A stretch of 46,617 bases of DNA from an uncultured Spirochaetales bacterium (GCA_944390045.1 CALXOO010000014.1:1-46617), one strand, 5' to 3'. Shown: positions 34,437-42,983, counted from the first letter of the stretch. A program made the numbers and translations. The notes: generated by a model from the letters alone, not told the origin.

Positions 34437-34754
34437 CTACGCCAGTTCCGGTACCTCTTCGGGCCGCACACCACCAAGTATGAGGGTGATGGACGGATTG
34501 CCGGACAGGTGGTCCGCTATCCATCCGATGGCCTCATCACGGTCAGGACCGGAAAGCACTGAGGTGAATCCGGTGACCAGGACAGCCTCGAAATCGCCGC
34601 TGGACACATAGCGCTTGAGGGCCTCATAAAGCTGTCTTCCTCCGGCCAGCCGCCTGGTGTTCGGATAGAAGAAGCCGCACTGTCCGCATGCCAGATGCGC
34701 GAAGTGCCTTCCCTCGGCATATTCTCTTCCATCACTCTCTGTCAGTATTATCAC
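34437..34754 (-). CDS. Small CxxC protein of unknown function
   Basis: A 105-residue protein I do not recognise. It begins MIILTESDGREYAEGRHFAHL, has one CGQC (CxxC) pair in LACGQCGFFYPNTRR and is otherwise soluble and slightly acidic. The rest resembles a small alpha/beta domain (FEAVLVTGFTSVLSG, TLILGGVRPEEV). The start is a GTG with GGGAGAG six bases before it, 3 nt after the lipoprotein stop, so it belongs to the same transcript. CxxC could bind metal or be redox-active. Confidence 0.65.
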   Translation of the reverse strand: MIILTESDGREYAEGRHFAHLACGQCGFFYPNTRRLAGGRQLYEALKRYVSSGDFEAVLVTGFTSVLSGPDRDEAIGWIADHLSGNPSITLILGGVRPEEVPELA

Positions 34755-34757
34755 AGC

Positions 34758-35885
34758 TCACTCTCCCATGACGACGGAGAAGATGCTCCCCGACGCATCA
34801 GTATAGTTTGACCCGCTTCCGGTACCGTCCATCTGCGCCTTCGCCAGGCTTGTCAGGTTCCTCAGCCTGTCAAGGGTATGCCTCAGGTCCTCAGCCTCAC
34901 CGCTGTCATAGCAGGCCAGGACATCATCCAGGATCGAGACCGCCCCGTCCAGATCGCCGCGGGTTGCTGAGAGCAGGGCCCAGTTATAGCCGCTTGGAAG
35001 ATGCTGCTCTGTCTCCCAGCAGTCCCTGAAGATGCTGACTGCCTGCATGATCGCACCATCATCGACAAGCTCGTAGGCAACTTCAGCCGCCTCGCTCTTC
35101 GGCTTGTTCTTCATCAGGTCCACCTTCAGGCTGTCCCTGCTCGGCGCGAGCTGCCAGGCGGCAAGACGGGTGATGCCGTCAATCATGGTCCTGAAATAGC
35201 GCATGACAGGGGGAGCCGTGAAGAACGAGGAGCTGATCTCGGTGGTGTACTCTGCCTTGTCCGAGAAGTTCCTGGTGGCGTAGACAGTCATCGTCTGTGC
35301 GTCTATGACTGTATAGCTGTAGACCACCGACACAGTCTGGGTCAGGTAATATCTGTACCGTGCGACGCGCAGAGGCTGCCCGTCAGGACCCGTCTTGGTG
35401 TAGTCTGTCACATACACCCTGTCGCTTGAGATGTACTCATTCACATCCATCGCCGTGATGCGCGGGACTATGAAGGCATCGATTCCGTAGTCAGACACCT
35501 CGTCCCGGATCGGATGACCCATTCTGCTGAGTGTTATCAGACCGTCGCTGACAGCCGGAGGGATGATGCTGAAAAAGCCCGTTTTCTCCAGCTTGTCCAG
35601 AAGAGACTGCGTGGCGTAGTCCGCCACATCAGCGGCAAGGGATGCTGTGTAGCCGCTGGAGACAAGACTCCAGGTGCTTGAGGGACCGTCGACCGTGCGC
35701 ACGTGAAAAGGAGGCGCATGAAAGCCCTTGAAAGGCACGCAGGAGGCCACAGCCACGGTACGGTAGCGGCCCATGTCGATCTCACTCGGCCTGTAGTAGT
35801 CCACACTGACGCTCGTGGCGCAGGAAGACAGGGTCAGAATGACGACGGCAAGGGCAAGGAGGACAGGAACGATTCTGTGTCTCAT
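34758..35885 (-). CDS. Predicted lipoprotein of unknown function
   Basis: A 375-residue predicted lipoprotein. The signal peptide ends in a lipobox LTLSSC with Cys22 as the lipidation site. The body resembles uncharacterised outer-membrane or periplasmic lipoproteins that begin VDYYRPSEIDMGRYRTVAVAS (DUF6340-like, from memory). A C-terminal helical repeat region (EVAYELVDDGAIMQAVSIFRDCWE, then WALLSATRGDLDGAVSILDDVLA) looks like tetratricopeptide repeats. It starts within the pdxA stop (TGATG) and is followed by the CxxC protein. Function unknown; envelope maintenance is a guess. Confidence 0.75.
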   Translation of the reverse strand: MRHRIVPVLLALAVVILTLSSCATSVSVDYYRPSEIDMGRYRTVAVASCVPFKGFHAPPFHVRTVDGPSSTWSLVSSGYTASLAADVADYATQSLLDKLEKTGFFSIIPPAVSDGLITLSRMGHPIRDEVSDYGIDAFIVPRITAMDVNEYISSDRVYVTDYTKTGPDGQPLRVARYRYYLTQTVSVVYSYTVIDAQTMTVYATRNFSDKAEYTTEISSSFFTAPPVMRYFRTMIDGITRLAAWQLAPSRDSLKVDLMKNKPKSEAAEVAYELVDDGAIMQAVSIFRDCWETEQHLPSGYNWALLSATRGDLDGAVSILDDVLACYDSGEAEDLRHTLDRLRNLTSLAKAQMDGTGSGSNYTDASGSIFSVVMGE

Positions 35886-36901
35886 CAGCTTTCCACTCCT
35901 TTGACAATGTATTCACGCGCGACTGTGAGCGCCTGAACCAGGGAAACGGGAATCATCTCTCCCCTTCCGGCCTTCTCAAGCCTGGCGCCCCTGTCAACCC
36001 TGACTGCGAGGAAGGGCCAGCCCCAGTTGACTGTCACTGTATGCTCATAATCCATGCTCATCGCGGCTATGTGGGCCTGATCATGGAAGAGCGCGATCAC
36101 AGCCCGATAACGTCCTTTCGCCGCCCTGTGCATCAGATGGTCTGCACCCACAGGCCCCACTATGTTTATGCCTATCCCGTTCGCCTTCTCCACTGCCGGG
36201 ATTATCGCAGTCTCCTCCTCCGGCCCCCAGGTCAGGGAGTCGGCATGGTGCGGATTGACACTGGCGATGGCCAGAGGCTTGTCAAGGTCAAAGATGTCCC
36301 TGTCCTGGGTCAGCGAGTCGACCTTGATTATCGTGTCCAGAATCTTCTCGAAGGTGACAAGGTCAAGTGCGTCGCGCAATCTCATGTGATGTGTGTGGCT
36401 GAAGATCTTCACGCCGCTCACATCAAGCATTGTCAGCCCGCGCTGGCAGCTGGCAAGCTCGCTGATCATTGTCTCGTAACGGACCGTGCTGAAGCCTGCC
36501 ATGGCGAGGCTTCTCTCGTCCAGCGGGACTGTGACCAGTGCGGAGGCATAGGAGTTCTGGATCAGCCAGACAGCCTTCTCCGTTGCCAGCCGGCAGGCCC
36601 GGCCGGTATCCGCACTGGGACGGCCATAGCTGAAGCTGTCCATGTCCAGGCAGTCCAGGTCATACAGGATCGTTTTCTCACCGTCCCTCATCGCCTGCAC
36701 CAGGCCCTCATCTGTAGATACGATGCTCGTGAACGGAAGCGGGACTCTTATGTCCCGGGACAGGCGGCTGAACATTGCCCTGTCACCGACCACGACGACA
36801 GAGCCGAAGTTGACGCGCTGAGGACAGTCGAGCGCCTTGAGGATCAGTTCCGGACCGACACCCGCGGCCTCGCCCATTACAAGTGCGATGTATCTGTTCA
36901 T
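35885..36901 (-). CDS. PdxA-like 4-phosphate dehydrogenase, divergent
   Basis: A 338-residue oxidoreductase of the PdxA family (4-hydroxythreonine-4-phosphate dehydrogenase in pyridoxal phosphate synthesis). The three metal-binding His are kept: HTHHMRLRDAL, SVNPHHADSL and ALFHDQAH. The opening MGEAAGVGPELILKAL corresponds to the family's MGDPAGIGPE. The C-terminal TSVDHGTA segment of true PdxA is replaced by AVRVDRGARLE, and TLGLPI by NWGWPF, so the substrate may differ (for example a sugar-acid phosphate). The ATG at 36901 has TATCCT 6 nt upstream and no ribosome site. First gene of a three-gene operon. Confidence 0.75.
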   Translation of the reverse strand: MNRYIALVMGEAAGVGPELILKALDCPQRVNFGSVVVVGDRAMFSRLSRDIRVPLPFTSIVSTDEGLVQAMRDGEKTILYDLDCLDMDSFSYGRPSADTGRACRLATEKAVWLIQNSYASALVTVPLDERSLAMAGFSTVRYETMISELASCQRGLTMLDVSGVKIFSHTHHMRLRDALDLVTFEKILDTIIKVDSLTQDRDIFDLDKPLAIASVNPHHADSLTWGPEEETAIIPAVEKANGIGINIVGPVGADHLMHRAAKGRYRAVIALFHDQAHIAAMSMDYEHTVTVNWGWPFLAVRVDRGARLEKAGRGEMIPVSLVQALTVAREYIVKGVES

Positions 36902-36907
36902 GACAAT

Positions 36908-36913
36908 AGGATA
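36908..36913 (-). promoter_or_regulatory. -10 box of the pdxA-like operon, leaderless arrangement
   Basis: TATCCT on the minus strand, the same hexamer as at tRNA-Gln, ends 6 nt before the ATG. Confidence 0.45.
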
Positions 36914-36998
36914 AGCCAAAGCGGATTAAAAGGAAATAAGGGTGTCCGGCTTGCCTTCCGGACCAAAAGGGTGCACCATTTCACCGAGGAGTTTTCTT

Positions 36999-37298
36999 AT
37001 GGCAAGAGAAAGAGATTACGACGAGGACGACTTCCTGGGAAACGACAACGATGAGTTCGACGATGAGGAGGAGGCCCTGCTCTACCATGATGACGAGGAC
37101 GGCGGCGGACTCGGAGATTTCGGCTACATGGATGATGACGGCGAATGGACCAGCGACGGCGATGACGAGGAAGACGAGGATTACGAGGGGCACGGCTTCA
37201 CTCTGGACAGTGATGAAGACTATCTGGATGATGAGGATGATGAGGACGGCCCCCAGTACGAGGACGAGGAGGACGAGCGCTTCGACCTGGATTTCTGA
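36999..37298 (+). CDS. Very acidic small protein
   Basis: A 99-residue protein in which 51 residues are Asp or Glu. There are three Arg, no Lys and several scattered aromatic residues. It is likely disordered. GAGGAG lies 7 bases before the ATG at 36999. An inverted repeat GTCCGG...CCGGAC lies about 40 bases upstream. The D/E-rich stretch is not a simple DNA repeat, since codons GAC, GAT and GAG are mixed. No family recognised. It could be a nucleic-acid mimic, a metal or histone-like-protein binder, or a delta-like polymerase subunit tail; none is supported directly. Confidence 0.7.
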   Translation: MARERDYDEDDFLGNDNDEFDDEEEALLYHDDEDGGGLGDFGYMDDDGEWTSDGDDEEDEDYEGHGFTLDSDEDYLDDEDDEDGPQYEDEEDERFDLDF

Positions 37299-37320
37299 TT
37301 CATAATCCATGTATTTTTAT

Positions 37321-37345
37321 ACAATATTCTGAATGGCAATATTGT
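37321..37345. promoter_or_regulatory. Inverted repeat overlapping the importer promoter
   Basis: ACAATATT and AATATTGT are perfect 8-base halves separated by 9 bases. The right half overlaps the -35 box of the downstream promoter, as an operator would. A repressor such as a Trp- or stress-regulated factor is possible; the binding protein is not evident in the window. Confidence 0.5.
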
Positions 37346-37370
37346 CACTCACACCCTCTTGGTGTATAGT
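37342..37370 (+). promoter_or_regulatory. Promoter of the TrpXYZ-like importer
   Basis: TTGTCA (37342-37347) and TATAGT (37365-37370) are 17 bases apart. A leader of about 30 nt follows, with AAGGGGG before the ATG at 37406. Confidence 0.72.
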
Positions 37371-37405
37371 CTTGGACATATTCAGCAATCCCAAGGGGGT
37401 AAAAA

Positions 37406-38407
37406 ATGAAAAAGCTTGCTCTTGTGACCATTATGGCACTGCTCCTCCCGCTGTGCGTCTTCGCCGGCGGAAGCGCCGAGAGCGCCGATGACGGGACCAT
37501 CACCATAGGAATTTCGAAGCTGATGAGCCACAGCGCGCTGGACGCCGCCGAGCAGGGCTGCATCGACTATCTTGAATCAACAGGACTGCCCGTTGAGTTC
37601 CAGCTCCAGAACGCAAACGGAGATGTCTCCACCGCTGCATCCATAGCCCAGCAGTTCCGCACCTCCGGCTGCGACATCGTGCTCGGAATCGCGACCGGCA
37701 CGGCCCAGGCGCTTGCCAATGTCTTCGATGACATCCCGGTCGTCTTCGCCGCGGTCACCGATCCTGTTGACGCCGGTCTTGTCCCCACTATGGAGGGAAG
37801 TAGCGACGTGAACGTCTGCGGCGTGTCTGACATGAACCCGGTCGAGGAGCAGATCAGACTGCTGGTCGACATCACGGGAGCAGAGACAATCGGAAACATC
37901 TATGCCTCCGGCGAGGCCAACGGCGTCACCCTCATGGAGCAGGCCAAGGCTGCCTGCGAGGCGATCGGTGTTGATTTTGTCGAGGTCGCCATCTCCAACT
38001 CATCCGAGGTCCGTCAGGCCGCACAGTCCATCGTGGACAGGGTTGACGCGATCTACATCGCCACAGACAACGCGGTCATCTCCGCCCTTCCCGCCGTTGA
38101 TGAGGTCTGCTCTGATGCCGGCATCCCGCTGATGAGCGCGGATCCGTCCGGAGTCGAGGGTCTTGACTGCATGATCAGCTGGGGCTTCGACTACTACAGC
38201 CTCGGCGTGGCCACCGGCGAGCTGATCGAGCAGATCATCAACGGCGCTGAGCCGGGTCCGCTGGGAACTGTCATCCTCGAGGATCCTGCCGACTTCGAGC
38301 TCTGGTTCAACCTTGACACCGCAGCCAAACTCGGCATCGAGATTCCGCAGGAATACCTGGACATGGCCAGCGTCATCATTGAGGACGGCGTCCAGACCAG
38401 AATCTAG
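37406..38407 (+). CDS. ABC substrate-binding protein, TrpX-like
   Basis: A 333-residue exported binding protein of the ABC_sub_bind family (TrpX/YckB-like), which binds tryptophan or another aromatic ligand in characterised cases. The signal peptide ends in VFAGGSAES with no lipobox. The fold markers are ITIGISKLMSHSALDAAEQGCIDYLE and the segments IAQQFRTSGCDIVLGIATGTAQALAN, IPVVFAAVTDPVDAGLV and IYIATDNAVISALPAV. It is followed by a permease and ATPase in the order usual for TrpXYZ. Substrate assignment rests on family resemblance. Confidence 0.85.
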   Translation: MKKLALVTIMALLLPLCVFAGGSAESADDGTITIGISKLMSHSALDAAEQGCIDYLESTGLPVEFQLQNANGDVSTAASIAQQFRTSGCDIVLGIATGTAQALANVFDDIPVVFAAVTDPVDAGLVPTMEGSSDVNVCGVSDMNPVEEQIRLLVDITGAETIGNIYASGEANGVTLMEQAKAACEAIGVDFVEVAISNSSEVRQAAQSIVDRVDAIYIATDNAVISALPAVDEVCSDAGIPLMSADPSGVEGLDCMISWGFDYYSLGVATGELIEQIINGAEPGPLGTVILEDPADFELWFNLDTAAKLGIEIPQEYLDMASVIIEDGVQTRI

Positions 38408-38415
38408 GAATCATT

Positions 38416-39348
38416 ATGATAGAAGGTATTTTCGTTGAAGGTCTGATCTTCTCCGTCATGGCCCTGGGCATCCTGATCAGCTACAGGATCTTGGATCTGG
38501 CGGACCTGACTTGTGACGGCTCGGTGGCCACAGGTGCCGCCGTGGCCGCCATTTGCATCACAAACGGCTGGGGCATCCCGTCAGCAATGATCCTTGCCTT
38601 CCTGGCAGGAGTGCTGTGCGGCCTGTGCACCGCCGCCATCCACAACCATCTGCACATACCCGGCCTGCTGGCGGGCATCCTGACAATGACGATGCTTTAC
38701 TCAGTCAACCTCAGGATCCTGGGCAACAAGGCCAACGTGCCGCTGGTAAGGGTGGACACTCTGTACGACCAGTTCCCCGTCTTCTTCAGCTTCCTCTCCT
38801 CTTCACTCGCGTCCCTTGCGGGCACGCTTCTGTTTGTCCTTGTGGTCAAGATAATCTTCGACCTCTTCTTCAGGACTGACCTGGGCGTCGCGATCGGAGC
38901 GCTTGGAGGAAACGAGCAGGTGGTCGTCAGTCTGGGAATGAATCCCAGTCTGCTGAAATACATCGCGCTGGGGCTGTCCAACGGACTGATCGCCCTCTCA
39001 GGTGCGCTGCTGGCCCAGTACCAGGGCTTTGCCGACGCGAACCTCGGACAGGGTATGGTCGTGCAGGGACTTGCCGCCATAATGCTCGGAGAGTTCCTCT
39101 TCAATTCCAACAGGATCTCGCTGATCACACTGCGCGTCATCCTGGGCTCCATCATCTACAAGGGTCTGATGTTCCTTGGCAGGAGATACGGCTATCTGGT
39201 CGGAATCACGCCGAACGACTTCAAGCTCCTGACCGGACTGCTGGTGATCATCAGCCTCATTGTCGCCTCGACAAGGATAAAGGCAGCCGAGGAAAAGGCC
39301 AGGAAGAAGGCGGTTGAGAGGGTTATGGGAGGAAAGACGAATGCTTGA
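38416..39348 (+). CDS. ABC permease, branched-chain/Trp type
   Basis: A 310-residue inner-membrane permease of the BPD_transp_2 family, partner of the TrpX-like protein encoded 8 bases upstream. About eight hydrophobic segments are seen. It has the family's SYRILDLADLTCDGSVATGAA near the N-terminus, where relatives have R.LDfpDLTvdGsf. LGGNEQVVVSLGMNPSLLKYIALGLSNGLIALSGALLAQYQG follows in the centre. It overlaps the ATPase gene by 8 bases. Confidence 0.87.
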   Translation: MIEGIFVEGLIFSVMALGILISYRILDLADLTCDGSVATGAAVAAICITNGWGIPSAMILAFLAGVLCGLCTAAIHNHLHIPGLLAGILTMTMLYSVNLRILGNKANVPLVRVDTLYDQFPVFFSFLSSSLASLAGTLLFVLVVKIIFDLFFRTDLGVAIGALGGNEQVVVSLGMNPSLLKYIALGLSNGLIALSGALLAQYQGFADANLGQGMVVQGLAAIMLGEFLFNSNRISLITLRVILGSIIYKGLMFLGRRYGYLVGITPNDFKLLTGLLVIISLIVASTRIKAAEEKARKKAVERVMGGKTNA

Positions 39349-40135
39349 CATCAAACACGTGACGAAGGTCTTCTTCCCCGGGACCGTGAACGAGAAGGTG
39401 GCGCTTGAGGACATCAACCTCCATGTGGAGGACGGGGATGTCGTCTCCGTGATCGGCTCGAACGGATCCGGAAAGTCAACACTCTTCAACATGATAGCAG
39501 GAACCTTCCCGGTGACGTCGGGAAGCATAGTGCTCGACGGAAAGGACATCACGAAGGCGCCGGAATACAGGCGCAGCTTCGAGATCGGAAGGATTTTCCA
39601 GGACCCGACAAAGGGCACGAGCGCGAACATGTCGATCCAGGACAACATGATGCTCTCGCTGAAAAAGGGGATGAGGGGCATCAGGACCTCGCTGACCCAG
39701 GAGAACAGGCAGCTTTTCAGGAAGCTCATCGAACCGGTAGGACTCCAGGACAGGCTGGAGGACAATGTGGGCCTGCTTTCAGGCGGACAGAGACAGGCGC
39801 TGACTCTTATCATGGCCTGCATGTCACACCCCAAACTCCTGCTGCTGGACGAGCATACCGCAGCCCTCGATCCCGGCAATGCCCGCATCGTCATGGACCT
39901 GACGGAGAAATACATCGAGCAGGAGAAGTTCACCGCAATCATGATCACGCACAACATGCAGTTCGCAATTGAGTTCGGCAACAAGCTGATCATGATGGAT
40001 GAGGGAAGAATCATCCTCGAAGTCTCAGGAGAGGAGAAGAAGAACCTCACCGTGCCTGACCTGATAAAGCGCTTCCGTGCAATCAGGAACAAGGACTTCG
40101 CCTCAGACGAGGAGCTTCTGACCGAAGCGGACTGA
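39341..40135 (+). CDS. ABC ATP-binding protein, TrpZ-like
   Basis: A 264-residue ATPase that energises the importer. Walker A is GSNGSGKST, the Q-loop is IGRIFQDPTKG, the signature is LSGGQRQA, Walker B is LLLLDEHTAALDP and the switch His is in IMITHNMQFA. HTAALDP is the form seen in the branched-chain/Trp ATPase branch. GGAGGAAAGACGA precedes the ATG at 39341; the frame extends upstream into the permease gene. A terminator follows. Confidence 0.92.
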   Translation: MLDIKHVTKVFFPGTVNEKVALEDINLHVEDGDVVSVIGSNGSGKSTLFNMIAGTFPVTSGSIVLDGKDITKAPEYRRSFEIGRIFQDPTKGTSANMSIQDNMMLSLKKGMRGIRTSLTQENRQLFRKLIEPVGLQDRLEDNVGLLSGGQRQALTLIMACMSHPKLLLLDEHTAALDPGNARIVMDLTEKYIEQEKFTAIMITHNMQFAIEFGNKLIMMDEGRIILEVSGEEKKNLTVPDLIKRFRAIRNKDFASDEELLTEAD

Positions 40136-40175
40136 CGCATATCATCGGACACGACACCTGACAAAGGCCGTCATC

Positions 40176-40210
40176 AGCCGCCTCCTCAATACAGGGAGGC
40201 GGCTCTTCTT
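40176..40210 (+). terminator. Terminator of the TrpXYZ-like operon
   Basis: AGCCGCCTCC and GGAGGCGGCT form a perfect 10-bp stem with a 9-nt loop, followed by CTTCTTCTG. The T run is interrupted, but the stem is strong. Confidence 0.75.
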
Positions 40211-40321
40211 CTGCCCCGCCCTCTCCGTTTTCCGCAGCGGCCTCCAGCTCTTTTGCCTCACTTGCGCCGCGGCTTGAGCATTCTGTCTCAGATAGTGCAA
40301 AATCTGAACGGTTTCACATGG

Positions 40322-40350
40322 TTTTCACAATCAGTCAACAGGGGTAATAT
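40322..40350 (+). promoter_or_regulatory. Promoter of the MATE exporter gene, leaderless arrangement
   Basis: TTTTCA (40322-40327) and TAATAT (40345-40350) are 17 bases apart, and the second box ends 7 nt before the ATG at 40358. Confidence 0.5.
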
Positions 40351-40357
40351 TGCCCAC

Positions 40358-41707
40358 ATGAAAAGCATCGCACCGGCAGAGAGGATGTTCACCCCAGCCT
40401 ATCTGCGCTCCCTCATCATCCCGCTGTTCTTTGAACAGATACTGACAATCACGATCGGCATGGCCGATACGATCATGGTCGCGGCAGTCGGCGAGGCCTC
40501 CGTCAGCGGAATCTCGCTTGTGGACAGTATCTCGAATCTCTTCATCCAGCTCTTCAGCGCCTTCGCGACCGGCGGAGCCGTAGTGGCCTCACAGTACATG
40601 GGCCGGAGGGACAGGATCAGCGCAAGCCGGGCAGCCAAGCAACTGGTATACATAACCATACTCTTCTCCGGAGCGATCAGTCTGGTCTGTCTGGCAGGAA
40701 ACAGGCACCTGCTCAGGCTGGTCTTCGGATCGATCGAGGCCGGTGTCATGACGGCGGCCGAGAACTATTTCATCTTCATCGTGCTCTCCTATCCCTTCCT
40801 GGCGCTGTGTAACAGCTGCAACGCGCTGTGCCGGAGCATGGGTAAAAGCCGGATCACGATGACAGTATCGCTGGTGATGAACGTCATCAACATCGGCGGA
40901 AACGCCATCCTGATCTACATTGCCGGTCTGGGTACGGCAGGTGCGGGCATAGCCTCGCTGGCAAGCCGCATCGTTGGCGCCCTGATAATGCTGACCGTAG
41001 TCTGCAACAGGAAGCTTGATATCCACATCGAGCGCCTCTTCAAGTTCGAGTGGAACTGGCCCATGATCAAGAAGATCCTGCGCATCGGACTGCCCAGCGG
41101 CGTGGAGAACAGCACCTTCCACATCGGAAAGATCCTGGTCCAGTCCCTGGTGTCAACCTTCGGAACACCGTCCATCGCAGCCAATGCCGTCATCAACAAC
41201 ATCTGCTCATTCGCGAATATCCCCGGCTCTGTGATCGGCATGGCGTCAATTACGGTCATCGGACAGTGCTGCGGCGCGAGGAAGTTCGACCAGGCGAAGT
41301 ACTATGCCAGGATGCTCATGATACTGACCTATTCGCTGATGATTGTGACCTGTCTGGTCTTCTTCGTCATAGCAGAACCGGTCAGCGCGCTGTACAACCT
41401 CTCGGATGAGGCCATGGCGCTCTCTGTCAGATGCACGCGCATGCTGCTGATCCAGACGGCAATCTTCTGGCCTCTGTCCTTCACGCTGCCAAACTACCTC
41501 AGGGCGGCAGGAGATGCACGCTACACGATGACGGTGGCCATGCTCAGCATGTGGATATGCCGTGTCATGGTCTCCTACCTCTTCGCGTACCTCGGTCTGG
41601 GCCTCTACGGCACAAGCTGGGCCATGGTCATCGACTGGTATGTCAGAATCATCTTCTTCTCATACCGCTGGCTCAAGGGCGGCTGGAAGACAAAGACTGT
41701 CATCTGA
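40358..41707 (+). CDS. MATE-family multidrug/Na+ antiporter
   Basis: A 449-residue inner-membrane exporter with about twelve hydrophobic spans in two homologous halves. Typical MATE features: FTPAYLRSLIIPLFFEQILTITIGMADTIMVAAVG at the N-terminus, SQYMGRRD in the first cytoplasmic loop and GLPSGVENSTFHIGKILVQSLV at the start of the second half. Export of drugs or cationic metabolites by Na+ or H+ exchange is expected. The ATG at 40358 (MKSIAPAERMF) lacks a ribosome site. A 105-base upstream extension of the frame has no hydrophobic or family features. Its end overlaps the convergent dehydrogenase gene by 8 bases. Confidence 0.92.
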   Translation: MKSIAPAERMFTPAYLRSLIIPLFFEQILTITIGMADTIMVAAVGEASVSGISLVDSISNLFIQLFSAFATGGAVVASQYMGRRDRISASRAAKQLVYITILFSGAISLVCLAGNRHLLRLVFGSIEAGVMTAAENYFIFIVLSYPFLALCNSCNALCRSMGKSRITMTVSLVMNVINIGGNAILIYIAGLGTAGAGIASLASRIVGALIMLTVVCNRKLDIHIERLFKFEWNWPMIKKILRIGLPSGVENSTFHIGKILVQSLVSTFGTPSIAANAVINNICSFANIPGSVIGMASITVIGQCCGARKFDQAKYYARMLMILTYSLMIVTCLVFFVIAEPVSALYNLSDEAMALSVRCTRMLLIQTAIFWPLSFTLPNYLRAAGDARYTMTVAMLSMWICRVMVSYLFAYLGLGLYGTSWAMVIDWYVRIIFFSYRWLKGGWKTKTVI

Positions 41708-42935
41708 GACTGACGCGCCGTCCTCCCTCAAGCCGGCTCTCCTCTGCCGCGAAACACATCAGGTGGCTCTCGAGCGACACTTCGAGGCCGCTTGTCGTCT
41801 CCTGGCTGATGAAGTCCAGCATGAGCTGTCCGTCCCCTCCTCCGTGCCCGCTTCCGTTGTCGCTGACGTTTATCACTTCATCATCGTTGTCAAAGCGTCT
41901 GAGCAGGATCCTTCCGTCCAGCATGTCGCCCTGAATCTCGCCTTCGGTTCCGAAGATCCGGATTGTCCTGTGGTTTTCCCTGGAGAAGGCTGTCATGGTG
42001 AAGGTGGCCTCCACCCCGCCCTCGAATGAGAGCATCACGCACTGGTGGTCAACGACAGTGTTGTCACAGTGATATACGCAGCGGCCATAGGGCCCACTGC
42101 GCAGCGCATCCGTCACGGCCTGCGGGCTGTAACTGTCGCAGATGACCTCAGTCGGCCAGGTCGGAAGGGGGTTTGCCAGGATTCCGGACCTTTTGTCGCT
42201 CATGTAAATCTTCTCACAGTCAAAGGGACAGCGGTCCCTGGCCGCACAGCCGTCAAGACAGCGCATGGCAGCCCCCTCAGGCGCATTGTCCGGCCGGAAC
42301 CACAGCAGACTTCCGGTCGAGGAGACCGCAGTGCAGGGACGGCCCACCAGATAGCGTATGATGTCCATGTCGTGGCATGACTTCTGCAGCAGCATCGGAC
42401 TGGTCTCGTCTTCCCTTCTCCAGTTTCCGCGGACGAAGGAATGCGCCATGTGGAAATAGCCCACTCCCTCGACGGCGTCCAGATTGACAAGACGGCCTAT
42501 CCTGCCGCTGTCAATGAGTGCCTTCAGCGTGCGGTAGAATGGCGTATAGCGCAGGACATGACAGACAGTGATCTCGCAGGAAGCTGCCTGAGCCGCCTCA
42601 AGCAGCCGGAGGCAGTCATCCTTTGACGGGCTGACAGGTTTTTCCATCAGGATCCTCCTGTAGCCGGCCTCAATCGCCTTCAGCGCCTGCGGCACATGAT
42701 CACGGTCCTGGGTCGCGATGATCAGCGCGTCGGAAAGCACGCCCTGTGAGAGCAGCTCGTCTGCGCAGCTGAAGCACATGGACTCATCAACGCCATACTC
42801 CTCAACCGCCCTTTTCAGCCGCTCAGGCCTGGGATCCGCCACAGCGACAGTCTTCATGAGCCGTGGATGCGTTTTCTGGAAGGCCATGTAGGAATCCATT
42901 CCCCGCGAGCCAAGTCCGACAACAGAAAAAGTCAT
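41700..42935 (-). CDS. Gfo/Idh/MocA-family oxidoreductase
   Basis: A 411-residue NAD(P)-dependent dehydrogenase of the Gfo/Idh/MocA family, usually acting on sugars or inositols. The Rossmann motif is FSVVGLGSRGMDSYMAF. The family Lys is in LMEKPVSPSKDD, the substrate-binding His in KSCHDMDIIRYLVG, and a Cys-rich stretch CLDGCAARDRCPFDCEKIYMSD follows, seen in one subgroup of these enzymes. GGGAGG precedes the ATG by about 5 bases. It lies downstream of the methyltransferase gene after a 48-base gap containing a hairpin. Substrate unknown. Confidence 0.9.
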   Translation of the reverse strand: MTFSVVGLGSRGMDSYMAFQKTHPRLMKTVAVADPRPERLKRAVEEYGVDESMCFSCADELLSQGVLSDALIIATQDRDHVPQALKAIEAGYRRILMEKPVSPSKDDCLRLLEAAQAASCEITVCHVLRYTPFYRTLKALIDSGRIGRLVNLDAVEGVGYFHMAHSFVRGNWRREDETSPMLLQKSCHDMDIIRYLVGRPCTAVSSTGSLLWFRPDNAPEGAAMRCLDGCAARDRCPFDCEKIYMSDKRSGILANPLPTWPTEVICDSYSPQAVTDALRSGPYGRCVYHCDNTVVDHQCVMLSFEGGVEATFTMTAFSRENHRTIRIFGTEGEIQGDMLDGRILLRRFDNDDEVINVSDNGSGHGGGDGQLMLDFISQETTSGLEVSLESHLMCFAAEESRLEGGRRVSLR

Positions 42936-42959
42936 AATACCCTCCCTGAAAATCAGAGG

Positions 42960-42977
42960 GGAGCCGGCTGCGGCTCC
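42960..42977 (-). terminator. Hairpin between the methyltransferase and dehydrogenase genes
   Basis: GGAGCCG and CGGCTCC form a perfect 7-bp stem with a 4-nt loop, 6 bases past the methyltransferase stop. The minus-strand T tract (GATTTTC) is weak and offset, so read-through into the dehydrogenase gene is likely. Confidence 0.45.
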
Positions 42978-42983
42978 TCCTCA

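Noticed and set aside
37001..37290. Simple trinucleotide GAC/GAT repeat instead of a gene
   Set aside because: Codons are mixed with Tyr, Gly, Phe and Trp, and a ribosome site precedes the ATG, so it is treated as coding.
38998..40164. 388-codon minus-strand frame opposite the TrpY/TrpZ-like genes
   Set aside because: It is Ser-rich with no domains and lies fully antisense to two clear ABC transporter genes with intact motifs.
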